This document shows, in pieces, positions 18,530-28,600 of a stretch of 64,000 nucleotides of DNA. Under the pieces are notes generated by a model that saw only the letters and a list, made by a program, of their open reading frames with translations, was not told the origin of the DNA and ran no database searches. Origin of the DNA: an uncultured Paracoccaceae bacterium (GTDB lineage Bacteria > Pseudomonadota > Alphaproteobacteria > Rhodobacterales > Rhodobacteraceae); assembly GCA_947503935.1 (NCBI GenBank), contig CANNFR010000009.1:187501-251500 (forward strand). The letters run 5' to 3'. A program made the position numbers and the translations under genes. Every line of letters starts with the position of its first letter. Positions within the stretch are counted from its first letter, which is position 1.

Positions 18530-21500
18530 ATGGACTTTCTTTTTGGCGGGTTCCGGTTCGGAACCAGGTTCAACGACACCATCGTCGGGACACCGGGGAT
18601 CGACTTTATCGTGGGTGGCAGCGGAAACGACTCGATCTTCGCGGATGCGGGCGACGACACCATCTTTGCGGGCGCGGGCGACGATACGATCATCGGCGGC
18701 GCGGGAAGTGACGCGATCTATGGCGGTGCGGGTTTCGACACGGCCGTTTTCGAGGGATCGGTCAGCGATTACGAATTGAACCTGGCCGATTTGTTGGGCC
18801 TGCCCTTTGGAACATTGACCGGCCCTGACGGCGATGTAGATCTGTTCTTCGGAGTGGAAGCGCTTTATTTTCAGGCAGATGACGTCACCATCCTGCTTGA
18901 TGGCAGCAACAATTCAGCGATCGCCAGGGACGATAACGCCGAGACCGGCGAAGACACGCCCCTGACGCTAAGCGCGGCGTCGCTTTTGGCCAATGACCAG
19001 GATTTTGACGGCGATACCCTGACCATCGCGTCGGTCGACGGCATAAGCGCCCTTGGTGTGGCCGTGTCGTTCGACGGGACCGACGTGACCTATGTTCCGG
19101 GCGATCTGTTCGCCGGTCTGGGCGAGGGCGAGACGGTGACCGACACGTTCACCTATGTGGTCGATGACGGGCGCGGCGGCACCGATACGGCCACGGTCAC
19201 GGTGACGATCACCGGCACCAATGACGCGCCGACGCTGACGGTCGACGGCGCGGTCGAGGTGGCCGAGAACACCACGGCGGTTCTGACAGCCTCGGCCCTT
19301 GATCCCGACAGCACCGATCTGACCTATTCAATCAGCGGTGGTGCGGATGCCGCCCTGTTCCAGATCGATGCCCAGACCGGCGAGTTGACGTTTGTCACAG
19401 CGCCCGACTTTGAGACCCCACAAGATGCGGGCGGCGACAACACCTACGATGTCGCGGTAACGGTGACCGATGGCGACGGCGCATCCGACACGCAAGCCGT
19501 GGCAGTCACCGTGACGGACCTGGATGAAGGCACGGCCCCGACCGCTCGGATCAACGAGTTTCATTACGACAATGTGGGCGGCGATGTCGGCGAGTTCATC
19601 GAAATCCGGGTCGAGGCGGGTGCCGATGTCTCGGGCCTGGCGGTTGAGCTTTACAATGGCTCGAACGGGTCGGTCTACAACACGCTCGACCTGGACGGCC
19701 TGACCGCGACCAGCGACGGTAGCTTTGATTACTACGTTCTGGAATTGCCGACCAACGGCATCCAAAACGGCGGCGCAGATCCCGACGGTATTGCCCTGTC
19801 GGACGGCGGCACATTGATCGAATTCATCAGCTATGAGGGTACGTTCACCGCTGTCGGTGGCGCGGCCGACGGGTTGACCTCAACCGATATCGGCGTGTTC
19901 GAGACGAGCAGCACGTCCATCGGCCAATCACTGCAGCGCAATGATGACGGCAGTTGGAGCGCACCTGCGGCAGAAACGCCCGGTGCGGCGAATGACGGCG
20001 GTGGCGGCGGCACGCCGCAGGACCTGCTGATCTCGGAAATCCAGGGCGAAGGTGGCGCGACGGCCTTTGACGGCCAGAGCGTTCGGGTTGAAGCCGTGGT
20101 CACCATGGTGGTCGAGGACGGATTCTACCTGCAGGAGGAAGACAGCGACGCCGATGGCAATGCGCTGACGTCGGAGGGGATTTTCATCTTCACCGGCGGC
20201 GCGGCGGCCCCGGCCGTCGGTGATCTGGTCGAGGTGACGGGGACAGCCGGTGAGTTCTTCGGCGAAACCCAGATCAACGCTGACGATGTCATCACGATCT
20301 CATCCGGCAACGATCTTCCCACGGCCGCCGCAATTATTCTGGGCCCGGATGTGGAGCAGAATTTCGAGGCGACAGAGGGCATGCGGGTGTCGGTCACCAG
20401 CGGCACCGCCGACAATCTGACGGTGATCGAGAACTTCAATCTCGACCGGTTTGGCGAAATCACCGTCAGCGCGGGTACGCAGACCCAGCCCACGCAGATC
20501 TTCGATGCTCAGACCGAGGCTGATGAGATCGCGGCCCTGCAGGAGGCGAACGCCAATAACCGACTTATCATCGATGACGGGTTGTCGGGATCGAACCCCG
20601 ACCAGTTCGACTTCATCCCGGTCAGCGAGGGCGATAACGGCAACGGCTTCCTCGACGCGGGCGACACGTTCACCGAAGGCGGCCCGACCCTGAGGCTTGG
20701 CACGGAAATCACCGAGCCGATCGAGGGCGTCATGTATTATGCCTTCGGCGAATACCGCGTGGATGTCGACGGCACGCTGACCATCGACGAGGCCACCAAT
20801 AGCGGCGCGCGGACGGATGCGCCGGCCGATGTGGGCGGCGATGTGCAGGTAGTGGGGCTGAACGCGCTGAACTATTTCACCACGCTTGACGACGGCTCCG
20901 GCACGGGATCGGGCCCCAACGATCTGAACCCACGCGGCGCCACGAGCGCCGACGATCTGGCCCGGCAGACCGAAAAGCTGGTCGACGCCATTCTCGACAC
21001 CGGCGGCGATGTCATCGCCTTGCAGGAGATCGAGAACAATGGCTTTGGCGATGCCTCGGCCATCGCAGCACTTGTCGACGCTTTGAATGCCGAGGCAGCC
21101 GCACGGGGAAGCGATGCCGTCTTCGCCTTCGTCGACCCGACCGGCGGCGACCCCGACGGGTTCATCGGCACCGATGCGATCACCACCGGCCTGATCTACG
21201 ACACGACGCAGGTGACACTTGTCGCCGCGGATTATCACGTGTTCGAGGAAAGCTCGGCCCAGACGACCTTTGAGCTTGCCGAGCCGCTGAATGCGGTGGT
21301 GCCTGCGGGCGATCAGGTTGAGGATGTCCAACGCAACCGCCCGGTCGTCGCCGCAACCTTTGAGCATAATGAGACGGGCGAGGAATTCACTGTCGCCTCG
21401 AACCATTTCAAATCGAAGGGCGACAGCGATCTGCAGGACCTGGCCGACGCGGCGCAGGCCTATCTCGACGGCGGCGGCACCGGGATCACGCAAGAGCAGA

Positions 21501-21982
21501 TCGACGCGCTGAGGGCGGATCCGAACTTCGATCAGGACGATGGCCAGGCCTATTGGAACCAGGTGCGCACCGATGCCGCGCAGGAATTGGTCGCGTGGCT
21601 TGAGAACGACTTTGCGGGCACCGGTGTCGAAGACTACCTGATCATGGGCGACCTGAACGCCTATGCCGAAGAGGATCCGGTTCAGGCCATCGTCGATGAT
21701 ACGCCAGCCGTTGATCTGATCGATCAGTTCATCGGCCAGGATCAGGCTTACAGCTTTGTCTTCGACGGCCAGCGCGGGGCGCTTGACCATGCCATCGCTT
21801 CAAGTGGGCTGGCTGACAATGTGACCGGCGTGACGGAATGGCATATCAATGCCGATGAACCTGACCTCTTGGGCTATAGCAGCGAGTTCAACGATCCCGC
21901 CTTCTACAACGGCGATCAGTTCGCGTCGTCCGACCATGATCCTGTGATCGTGGGTCTCGACTTCGATACACCGATCGCCTGA
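18530..21982 (+). CDS. ExeM/NucH-type extracellular endonuclease with RTX repeats
   Basis: 1,150 residues. Order of parts: RTX calcium-binding nonapeptides at about 20-75 ('GGSGNDSIFADAGDDTIFAG'), a VCBS/cadherin-like tandem (about 125-330, 'DDNAETGEDTPLTLSAASLL'), a lamin-tail-like domain (about 340-480, 'INEFHYDNVGGDVGEFIEI'), an ExeM-type OB-like domain ('DLLISEIQGEGGATAFDGQSV' region, about 500-730), then an endonuclease/exonuclease/phosphatase domain (about 755-1150) with 'ALNYFTTLD', 'ALQEIENNG' and 'SSDHDPVIVGLDF', the catalytic His-Asp end. It lacks a signal peptide and probably leaves by type I secretion, though the RTX repeats are N-terminal. It likely degrades DNA outside the cell for phosphate and nucleoside uptake or biofilm loosening. 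Confidence 0.9.
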   Translation: MDFLFGGFRFGTRFNDTIVGTPGIDFIVGGSGNDSIFADAGDDTIFAGAGDDTIIGGAGSDAIYGGAGFDTAVFEGSVSDYELNLADLLGLPFGTLTGPDGDVDLFFGVEALYFQADDVTILLDGSNNSAIARDDNAETGEDTPLTLSAASLLANDQDFDGDTLTIASVDGISALGVAVSFDGTDVTYVPGDLFAGLGEGETVTDTFTYVVDDGRGGTDTATVTVTITGTNDAPTLTVDGAVEVAENTTAVLTASALDPDSTDLTYSISGGADAALFQIDAQTGELTFVTAPDFETPQDAGGDNTYDVAVTVTDGDGASDTQAVAVTVTDLDEGTAPTARINEFHYDNVGGDVGEFIEIRVEAGADVSGLAVELYNGSNGSVYNTLDLDGLTATSDGSFDYYVLELPTNGIQNGGADPDGIALSDGGTLIEFISYEGTFTAVGGAADGLTSTDIGVFETSSTSIGQSLQRNDDGSWSAPAAETPGAANDGGGGGTPQDLLISEIQGEGGATAFDGQSVRVEAVVTMVVEDGFYLQEEDSDADGNALTSEGIFIFTGGAAAPAVGDLVEVTGTAGEFFGETQINADDVITISSGNDLPTAAAIILGPDVEQNFEATEGMRVSVTSGTADNLTVIENFNLDRFGEITVSAGTQTQPTQIFDAQTEADEIAALQEANANNRLIIDDGLSGSNPDQFDFIPVSEGDNGNGFLDAGDTFTEGGPTLRLGTEITEPIEGVMYYAFGEYRVDVDGTLTIDEATNSGARTDAPADVGGDVQVVGLNALNYFTTLDDGSGTGSGPNDLNPRGATSADDLARQTEKLVDAILDTGGDVIALQEIENNGFGDASAIAALVDALNAEAAARGSDAVFAFVDPTGGDPDGFIGTDAITTGLIYDTTQVTLVAADYHVFEESSAQTTFELAEPLNAVVPAGDQVEDVQRNRPVVAATFEHNETGEEFTVASNHFKSKGDSDLQDLADAAQAYLDGGGTGITQEQIDALRADPNFDQDDGQAYWNQVRTDAAQELVAWLENDFAGTGVEDYLIMGDLNAYAEEDPVQAIVDDTPAVDLIDQFIGQDQAYSFVFDGQRGALDHAIASSGLADNVTGVTEWHINADEPDLLGYSSEFNDPAFYNGDQFASSDHDPVIVGLDFDTPIA

Positions 21983-21995
21983 TCCCCGTAACGAG

Positions 21996-22024
21996 GCACC
22001 GCACCGGCAGCGCCGGTGCGGTGC
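21996..22024. terminator. strong hairpin between convergent genes
   Basis: gcaccgcaccggc (21996-22008) pairs with gccggtgcggtgc (22012-22024): a perfect 13-bp stem with a 3-base loop between the nuclease gene and the convergent giant gene. No T tract on either side, so probably a bidirectional transcription or decay barrier. Confidence 0.6.
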
Positions 22025-22048
22025 AGGCGTTCCCCGTGCAGGGCATGT

Positions 22049-25000
22049 CTAGGATTTGATGCAGCAATCTTGCGCGACATCTGCCAGAGGCGAGGTTCGG
22101 ATAATCCGCACTTGCCCCAGATCGCCACCCAGAGGATCGGCGAAACTGCCGTTCGGTTCGGGCAGAAGCTCGGCCGCGAGAACAGTCAGGGGCGTATCCT
22201 CGGGCAGGCCGGCGCGGGCAAGAGCGTCCTTGACCTGCGCGTCGGTCCAGCGGCCTTCAGCCTGTGGTGCCAGAGGCGCTGACGCCCCCGTCGGAATTTC
22301 GCGCGACCGGGTCAGATCGATCTGAACGTTCCGCCAGGTTTTACCATCGACCTGAAGCAGTCGGGCATAAAGGACAAACCAGATCTCGGTATTCGGGCGC
22401 GAGGGCGTGACCTGCTTGAGCCCCAGATAAGGCGTGGCAAAAGGTGCGCGGGCCTTGAGCGATCGGCCGGGGCCTGGAGTGACTGAACAGATTAGTTCAG
22501 GTGGCGGATGTTGCACACCTTCCAGCGTCATCGGTTCGCCATACCGGGCCTGCGCGGTCGACCAGAACGGATCGGTCGGCGTGCCCGGGCCATGACCGAC
22601 CCTGATCTCGTAGGTGAAGAACGAGAACAGCTCGGGCGAGGCCGGGTCGGTATTGGGGGGCAGCGGCACCAGGAAGTGCCGGTCGGAATTGCCCGCAGGC
22701 TCAAGCCGCTGCATGGCGTTCAGACCAGACAGGTCCTGCACCTGGCCGGGCGTGATGACGCGTGTCAGCTCAGGATCAAGCGGGACCCTTTCCAGTACAT
22801 CAGGGTCGCGCACGGGCTCCCAATCGGGCAGCAGCATCGGGTCGGGCGTCTGGTAGAGGGCGCGCACGAAATAGGCGTCGCGCGCATCGGCCAGGGGTTC
22901 CTCGAATTCCAGCCAGAGCCTTTTTATACGCGACGCGGTCTCGGAATACTCCTCATTCGGCCGATATTCCGTCAGGGCGATGCCTGCGGCGACAACCTTT
23001 GGCACCTGCGTCGGGCGGGTCGCGACAGGCAGAATGGTTTCCACATCCTGGATGATACTGGTGCCGCCTTCAAAGGACAGCTGCATCTGGTATTCCAGAG
23101 CGACCTCGTAAGGCAGGCCGTCCTTGCCAAGCGGCGGTGTGAAGGCATCGATGAAGATCATACGGATATAGCCGCGTTCGGGCTGGGTGCGGGCTTGGAC
23201 GTTGATGGTGTTCATCAACTGGATATCACCCACATATTCCCATTGCGGCGCATCGCCGGGCGCGCCGGGCAAGGCCATCCGTCGCCGCACGCGAACCGTG
23301 GGCGCCCCTTGGCCGCGCCAGGTCCAATCACGGTCGATCACCATCTGCGCCACGTTCAGCCATTGGCCGGCCAGCTCTCCGGGTTCGGCGAATTCCAGGC
23401 TGCTGGCATCGGGGGCGGCATGATGGTTCAGCCCCGCGCAGCCAAAGGCCACTCGTTCGCCCTGACGGCCAAGCAGCATCGCGCCGTTGGCCACCAGATC
23501 GCTGGCGATGGCCAGACGATCAACCAGAACCGTGCTGGGATCATTCTGCGCGACAGTGGCCGAAACCCGCGCGCGGGCCCCGATCGGATCATCGCGCAAC
23601 TGGACCGAGCGCAGTTTGTCGGCATCAGGCAGGATGGCGATCGGATCGGCCTCGGTCGCCTCGATCGCGTGAAGCTCGATCGCATCGACATCACCCAGGC
23701 GGGCTTTCTCAGTCGCGAAATACGACAGGTCGTTGCGTCCGATGGCAGATACTTCGACGCGGATGTCACGCGAATAGATCAGCGGCACTGCTCCGGTGAC
23801 GCTGCCCTCGGCGCCAAGCTGGTTCGAGATATCGATATCGCGGTAATCCGCCGCGCGGCTCCAATCGAAGGTCAGGTTCAGGGCCTGTGACGGATCGGCC
23901 GGGAAGGGGCGCGAGGTCGTATACCACTCGATCCATCCGTTCCGGTCTGCGGCCGGATCGAAGGTGGGCGCGCGCAAAAGGATGCGGACGCGCAGATAGG
24001 CGGTATCGGGGTCGCGGATCGCCGGGGGTGAGGCATTGGCCGGATCGGCATCGTTGGCCGCGATCTGCGCCAGCAGATCCGTCTGCGCGGCGGGGCCCGC
24101 GGCAAAGACCGCGTCGGGATAGCCCAGCGGCGGCCGGGTGACCTGCACCGACGGCACTGCGCCGTCGGCAGCGAGGGGTGCCATATTCAGCAGCGGGCGG
24201 CGCGGCGGCACGTGTCGCTTCATATGAAGCAGTGCGATCGGCGCCTCACCTTCGCGCACCTTGTCCTTGCTCAGATCGGGGCCGCCGCCGGTGGCATCAG
24301 CCAAACGCACGCGAAACTCGTACCGGTTGCCATAGCGCAAGCTCAGATCGCCCAGATCGACCGGCACGTCCAGGTCAGGCGCATCGCCAGGCTCTGGCGG
24401 TGGGGCCTGCATCAGGCGCTGTTCCTCAGGTGTTTCCATAACGATGGACCCACCCCGCCAGACCGCGAACCACGGCGGCAACCAAAGCTGATCTTCCACC
24501 TCGTTCGGGTGGACTTCGATCCAGCGTTCCTCAACCTCGGTGCCCAGATCGACCCCCAGATCAAGGGGCGAGTTGACCCGCGAGAGAGACGTCCAGGGCG
24601 CCCCCGCATTGGCGGGCCGCACATCGATGCGATAGCCCAGGATACCGCGCGGCGCGACGACGTTGTTCTGGCCATCGGGAGAGGCCCCAAGCGCACGGTT
24701 CTGGCCTTCCAATATGTCCTCATCATCGAAGGCGATCTGCGCGCCCTCATCGCGCGGGGCCGAGCCGCTGGTCCCCTCTTCGTCCAGGATGCTCACGCCA
24801 GGCGGCTGGTGCACATGGACGATCTTTGAAAACCCGTCGTCAAAACGGATCGCCTCGGCAAAGACCCGATCGACATCGCCAAGCGCGCCGGCATCGGCGG
24901 CATTGTCGGATACTGGAAAGACGACCGGGGTGAAGATCGGCCGTGTTCCGGAAGTGGGCAGGGGCGGGATGCGGGTTGCGAACGAGCGCTGGAAATCGGG

Positions 25001-25672
25001 CAACCCGGCCTCGGCCGCGTAGTCGCTGTTTGGTGACAGCTCTAGCCAGAGCCAGCCGCCCTCTTCCAGCCTGGGCGCCGCGTCGATGGTGATGTCGATC
25101 GGTACGATCAGGCCCAGGGCGTCGGCCAGTCGCGGGCGGCGCAGGCAAAAGGCAATCGCCTCGCCCCAGCCGATCTCTGTCGGCGGCTCGGGCGGCAGCG
25201 CGTCAGGGGGGCACTGCATGAGGCATTGATAGCTGTTATCGATCACGGCCAGCGACGTGCGAGGCTGCACGAAATCGAAGGCGTTGCGATAGCTTTTGGG
25301 CAGGTACTTGCGCAATTGCCGCGTTGCATCCGGCGCCTGGGGTTTGAACGTATCGCCAGCGGCGCCATCGGGAATGTCCAGCCCGGCCTTGATGTTTTCA
25401 AAGATTAGGCGCGCATCGGCAGGCGCCCCGCGCCGGGGCGTATCGGCCGTCTGATCGACATTGGTGCGCATCGGCAGCGCGTCGATCGCGTCTGAGATGA
25501 ATGCCCGGAACGACAACTGGGCATCGGCAAAAGCCGGAAGCCCGGCCGGCGCGGCAAGAAGCGGCTCAAGCGGGTTGCCCGTGGGCGCGACCAGCACCCG
25601 CAGAGACAAAACGCGCGACGCTGCATCCCAGGCTTGCAGGTAGGGAACGAAGGTCAGTTTGGTGACAGGCAT
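22049..25672 (-). CDS. giant protein of unknown family, second gene of pair
   Basis: 1,207 residues, no signal peptide, no membrane helix. Repeated stretches with beta-sandwich character ('RYEFRVRLADATGGGPD', 'YEIRVGHGPGTPTDPFWSTAQARYGEP') suggest several fibronectin-III-like modules. Prolines and aspartates are frequent, cysteines few ('CLMQCPPD', end 'DCCIKS'). A GGAGGC site precedes the ATG, 12 bases after the end of the upstream giant gene, so the two are one operon. I do not recognise any enzyme motif. It might be a structural or binding protein assembled with its partner. Confidence refers to it being a real gene. Confidence 0.85.
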   Translation of the reverse strand: MPVTKLTFVPYLQAWDAASRVLSLRVLVAPTGNPLEPLLAAPAGLPAFADAQLSFRAFISDAIDALPMRTNVDQTADTPRRGAPADARLIFENIKAGLDIPDGAAGDTFKPQAPDATRQLRKYLPKSYRNAFDFVQPRTSLAVIDNSYQCLMQCPPDALPPEPPTEIGWGEAIAFCLRRPRLADALGLIVPIDITIDAAPRLEEGGWLWLELSPNSDYAAEAGLPDFQRSFATRIPPLPTSGTRPIFTPVVFPVSDNAADAGALGDVDRVFAEAIRFDDGFSKIVHVHQPPGVSILDEEGTSGSAPRDEGAQIAFDDEDILEGQNRALGASPDGQNNVVAPRGILGYRIDVRPANAGAPWTSLSRVNSPLDLGVDLGTEVEERWIEVHPNEVEDQLWLPPWFAVWRGGSIVMETPEEQRLMQAPPPEPGDAPDLDVPVDLGDLSLRYGNRYEFRVRLADATGGGPDLSKDKVREGEAPIALLHMKRHVPPRRPLLNMAPLAADGAVPSVQVTRPPLGYPDAVFAAGPAAQTDLLAQIAANDADPANASPPAIRDPDTAYLRVRILLRAPTFDPAADRNGWIEWYTTSRPFPADPSQALNLTFDWSRAADYRDIDISNQLGAEGSVTGAVPLIYSRDIRVEVSAIGRNDLSYFATEKARLGDVDAIELHAIEATEADPIAILPDADKLRSVQLRDDPIGARARVSATVAQNDPSTVLVDRLAIASDLVANGAMLLGRQGERVAFGCAGLNHHAAPDASSLEFAEPGELAGQWLNVAQMVIDRDWTWRGQGAPTVRVRRRMALPGAPGDAPQWEYVGDIQLMNTINVQARTQPERGYIRMIFIDAFTPPLGKDGLPYEVALEYQMQLSFEGGTSIIQDVETILPVATRPTQVPKVVAAGIALTEYRPNEEYSETASRIKRLWLEFEEPLADARDAYFVRALYQTPDPMLLPDWEPVRDPDVLERVPLDPELTRVITPGQVQDLSGLNAMQRLEPAGNSDRHFLVPLPPNTDPASPELFSFFTYEIRVGHGPGTPTDPFWSTAQARYGEPMTLEGVQHPPPELICSVTPGPGRSLKARAPFATPYLGLKQVTPSRPNTEIWFVLYARLLQVDGKTWRNVQIDLTRSREIPTGASAPLAPQAEGRWTDAQVKDALARAGLPEDTPLTVLAAELLPEPNGSFADPLGGDLGQVRIIRTSPLADVAQDCCIKS

Positions 25673-25684
25673 GACGTTGGCCTC

Positions 25685-28600
25685 CTACTCGAGTGTTGTG
25701 GTGCCGCTGACCGTGTAGGTCGCGCTGATGGAAATGATCAGGAAGATGTCGACCTGCAGCTTCACCTTGCCGGTATAGTCGCAGAGCGTCTTGTCCTTGG
25801 TGCCGACCTCGGGCGGCGGCAAAGGTTCGGCTTTCTTGTAGACGACGCCCTTGAACTCGGCGAGGAGCTTGACCTTGCAGACCTTGAAGCTGGTGACGAT
25901 CGTCACGCCGGCCTCGAACCGGACCAGCCCACCGAATTTGGGGGTATCGGTCACGAAGTCATAGACGAAGACGAAACCGACCCCGAGATAGGCATAGGCC
26001 TCGAAGCCGCCGACATTGCCTTTCACGCCGAGCCCGGCAAAGGCGATCAGTTCGAGCTTTTCCTCAGTGACGACACCGACGACGCTGGCGATTGAAAACT
26101 GCACATCAAGCTGAACAATGACGTAGACCTTGGCGGCCCCGACACTGACAATGGGTATTTCGGCCTTGATCCCGGCTGTCAGTTCACCCGATGCCTTGAC
26201 GCCGCCACTGGCCAGATCAAAGCCTGTTGATCCGCCTGCACCCAGCAGCAGCTTGATCTCGGCGCCGCCACCGATGGGAAAACCCTCCTTGGGAACTTCC
26301 TGAATGGTGGCGATGTCGATCTTGATCTCGTGCTTGGCATTCGAAGCGCCCAGATCAATGGGGCCTAGCATGTCGCGGGCACCGAAGACGGGAATGTAGC
26401 TGAGGATCTTCTCGACCGGCTCATAAACCAAGGTGTCGATCTCGGCGACCTGAGGCCGCTGTTCAGTCGACCCATGAATTTGCATCCGCGATCCAGAGGC
26501 ACGGGGCAGTCCGGCAATGTCGGACCACATGGTCAGCCCGTTAAAATTCGCATCCCAGCGGTCAGCGGCCAATTCAAGCCGCAACGTGGAGTCTTCATAG
26601 GTCAGGACCGAGCCATGGCCATCCTCACCCGCCAGTCGCAGGGGTGTCGGGTGGTTCACCACGGTCACCACATCCGACAGAGCCATGGTTCCGCTGGTGC
26701 CCACATCGAAATGCATGGGCGCGGGCAAGGCGATGGCGTTTTGCGGCGGCGGGAAGGCGCCTTTTGAGGTTGACCGCGCGATGATGTCGGCCAGGGCCGG
26801 GGTCTCGGTGCTGCGTAGCCGCGCGGGTCCGCTATCCCTGGCATGAGGCCTCGGGAAGAGGAAGGCGTGTGTCGGTGCACTTTGCAGGATGCAGTATTCG
26901 TTGTCGGGCGTGGCGGGTGTCAGCAGATCCGCCGGATCGGCCATCCGCCAATCGCCTATTGGGGCGCCCGGCTCTAAACGCGGCTTCTGATAACCCTCGT
27001 CTTTCGTCGGATCGTATTTCACCGGATAGCGCCGGATGATCGGGACACCCTTCGTCTCGGACACCGGCACGGCCTCGCCCCCGCCATCCGGCACACCGGT
27101 CAGGGGCCGTTGAACCACCGACCAAGCGCCCGTCGTGGGCAGTTTGGGAACGCCACGGACAGTCGCAGCGAAGATCGGCCCGCCGACATCGTCGACCACG
27201 CCCACCTCGACCCGGCGCGCCCGGAAGGGCAGTTTGCTGGCACCAAAATCGATCCAGGTGTCGATCGGCCCACCGACCGGCCCCTGCGCCTCAATCAGCG
27301 CGCGGAGGGATTGTTTGCTGGCCGGTTGACCGCTTGGAACTGTTTGCAGCCAGCCGAGGATGCCGTTTGCGGGTGTGCGCCCTGACATACCGTCCAGAGC
27401 CAGATCGGCGTCGAAGTAATAGGGCACGAAGGTCGCGCCATCATTGGAAAACTCGATCCCCGGTGCGGGCCGGATTGAGCGGATATTGAACAGCCCCTCG
27501 AAGATGCCCGCATCAAAAGCGTAGTCTGCAACTTTCGGGACATCGGGGTTCGGTTGCGTGTCGATGTAGCGATAGTCGAAGATACCGGCCGACGTCGCCT
27601 GCCATCCGGTGTCACGCCGGATCACCCCACCGCCCGATCGCCGCTCGACAATGACCGATCGGGTGACCTTGATGCCCCAGGGGTGCAGAACGCTGGCCAC
27701 CTTGATGATCTCAAGCGCGGTGCGGCCCATCGTGACCTGGAACTGCGTCTTGGCGGTTTCGGCGAAGAGCGCGAAGGGGTTTTCCCACTTGCTGAAATTC
27801 GATCCGCCATAGCCCGACAGATCAAACCGCGTCACCGGCACTTTGGGGTTTTGCGTCATGTCGTTGTTGAAGATCGTCTCGACATCTCCGGCGGGGTCAC
27901 CCGTGCTGGAGAGGACGGAAAGGCCCAAGGGATCGCCTGTATCCAGCTCGACCCCGTTGATCATCTGCCGTGTGCGGCCATCGAAATAGGGCGAGACGCC
28001 GCCCTTGGCGTCGCGCCCGCCTTCCGCTTTGGCGGTGATCTGCAAGCCGCCACGGGCCTGATCGGTCGGGAAGTCAGGCTGCGTGATTTCATATGTATCG
28101 GGCTGCCGGCCGGCATTGCCGCTCGGGTTGACCGAGGCGACCGTCACGATGCCGAAGGGCAGCGTGGTGCGGAAGGTGACGTTCGTTCCGTCGTCAAACA
28201 CCTCCTTGGTGCGGGCCAGGAGATCGTCGGGGATAACCGGCGACAGCCTTTGCGAGCGGGCGCCAAGCACTGTCGCGCCCCCGTCATTGGCCGAGGCCAG
28301 CGGCGTGGGGAACCAGCCCAGCGTCAGCACGTCCTGGTCTTCGTCCAGCGTGCGCACGGGCTCCCACTGCACCTGCGGCAGGGTCACGAGACGCAAAGCC
28401 TCAACCGGGGAATTCACGTCGAGGTCGCGGACCGGAAAGCCGGTGGAGGCGGTCGGCGCGACCGCCGCCGTCGCATGGGTAGGATTGTCAAACCGCCGGC
28501 CGGCTGAACCCCAGAGCGCGACACCCAGAAGGTCCTGATTGGTGGACACATCAAGAAGGAAAACCGGCGGCGTGCGGCCCAACCGCTCAGCCAGTTCGCC

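Noticed and set aside
20300-21790. 496-codon minus-strand ORF opposite the nuclease gene
   Set aside because: Antisense shadow of the nuclease domain; no family-like motifs.
22508-23890. 460-codon plus-strand ORF opposite the second giant gene
   Set aside because: His/Arg/Gln-rich composition typical of an antisense frame.
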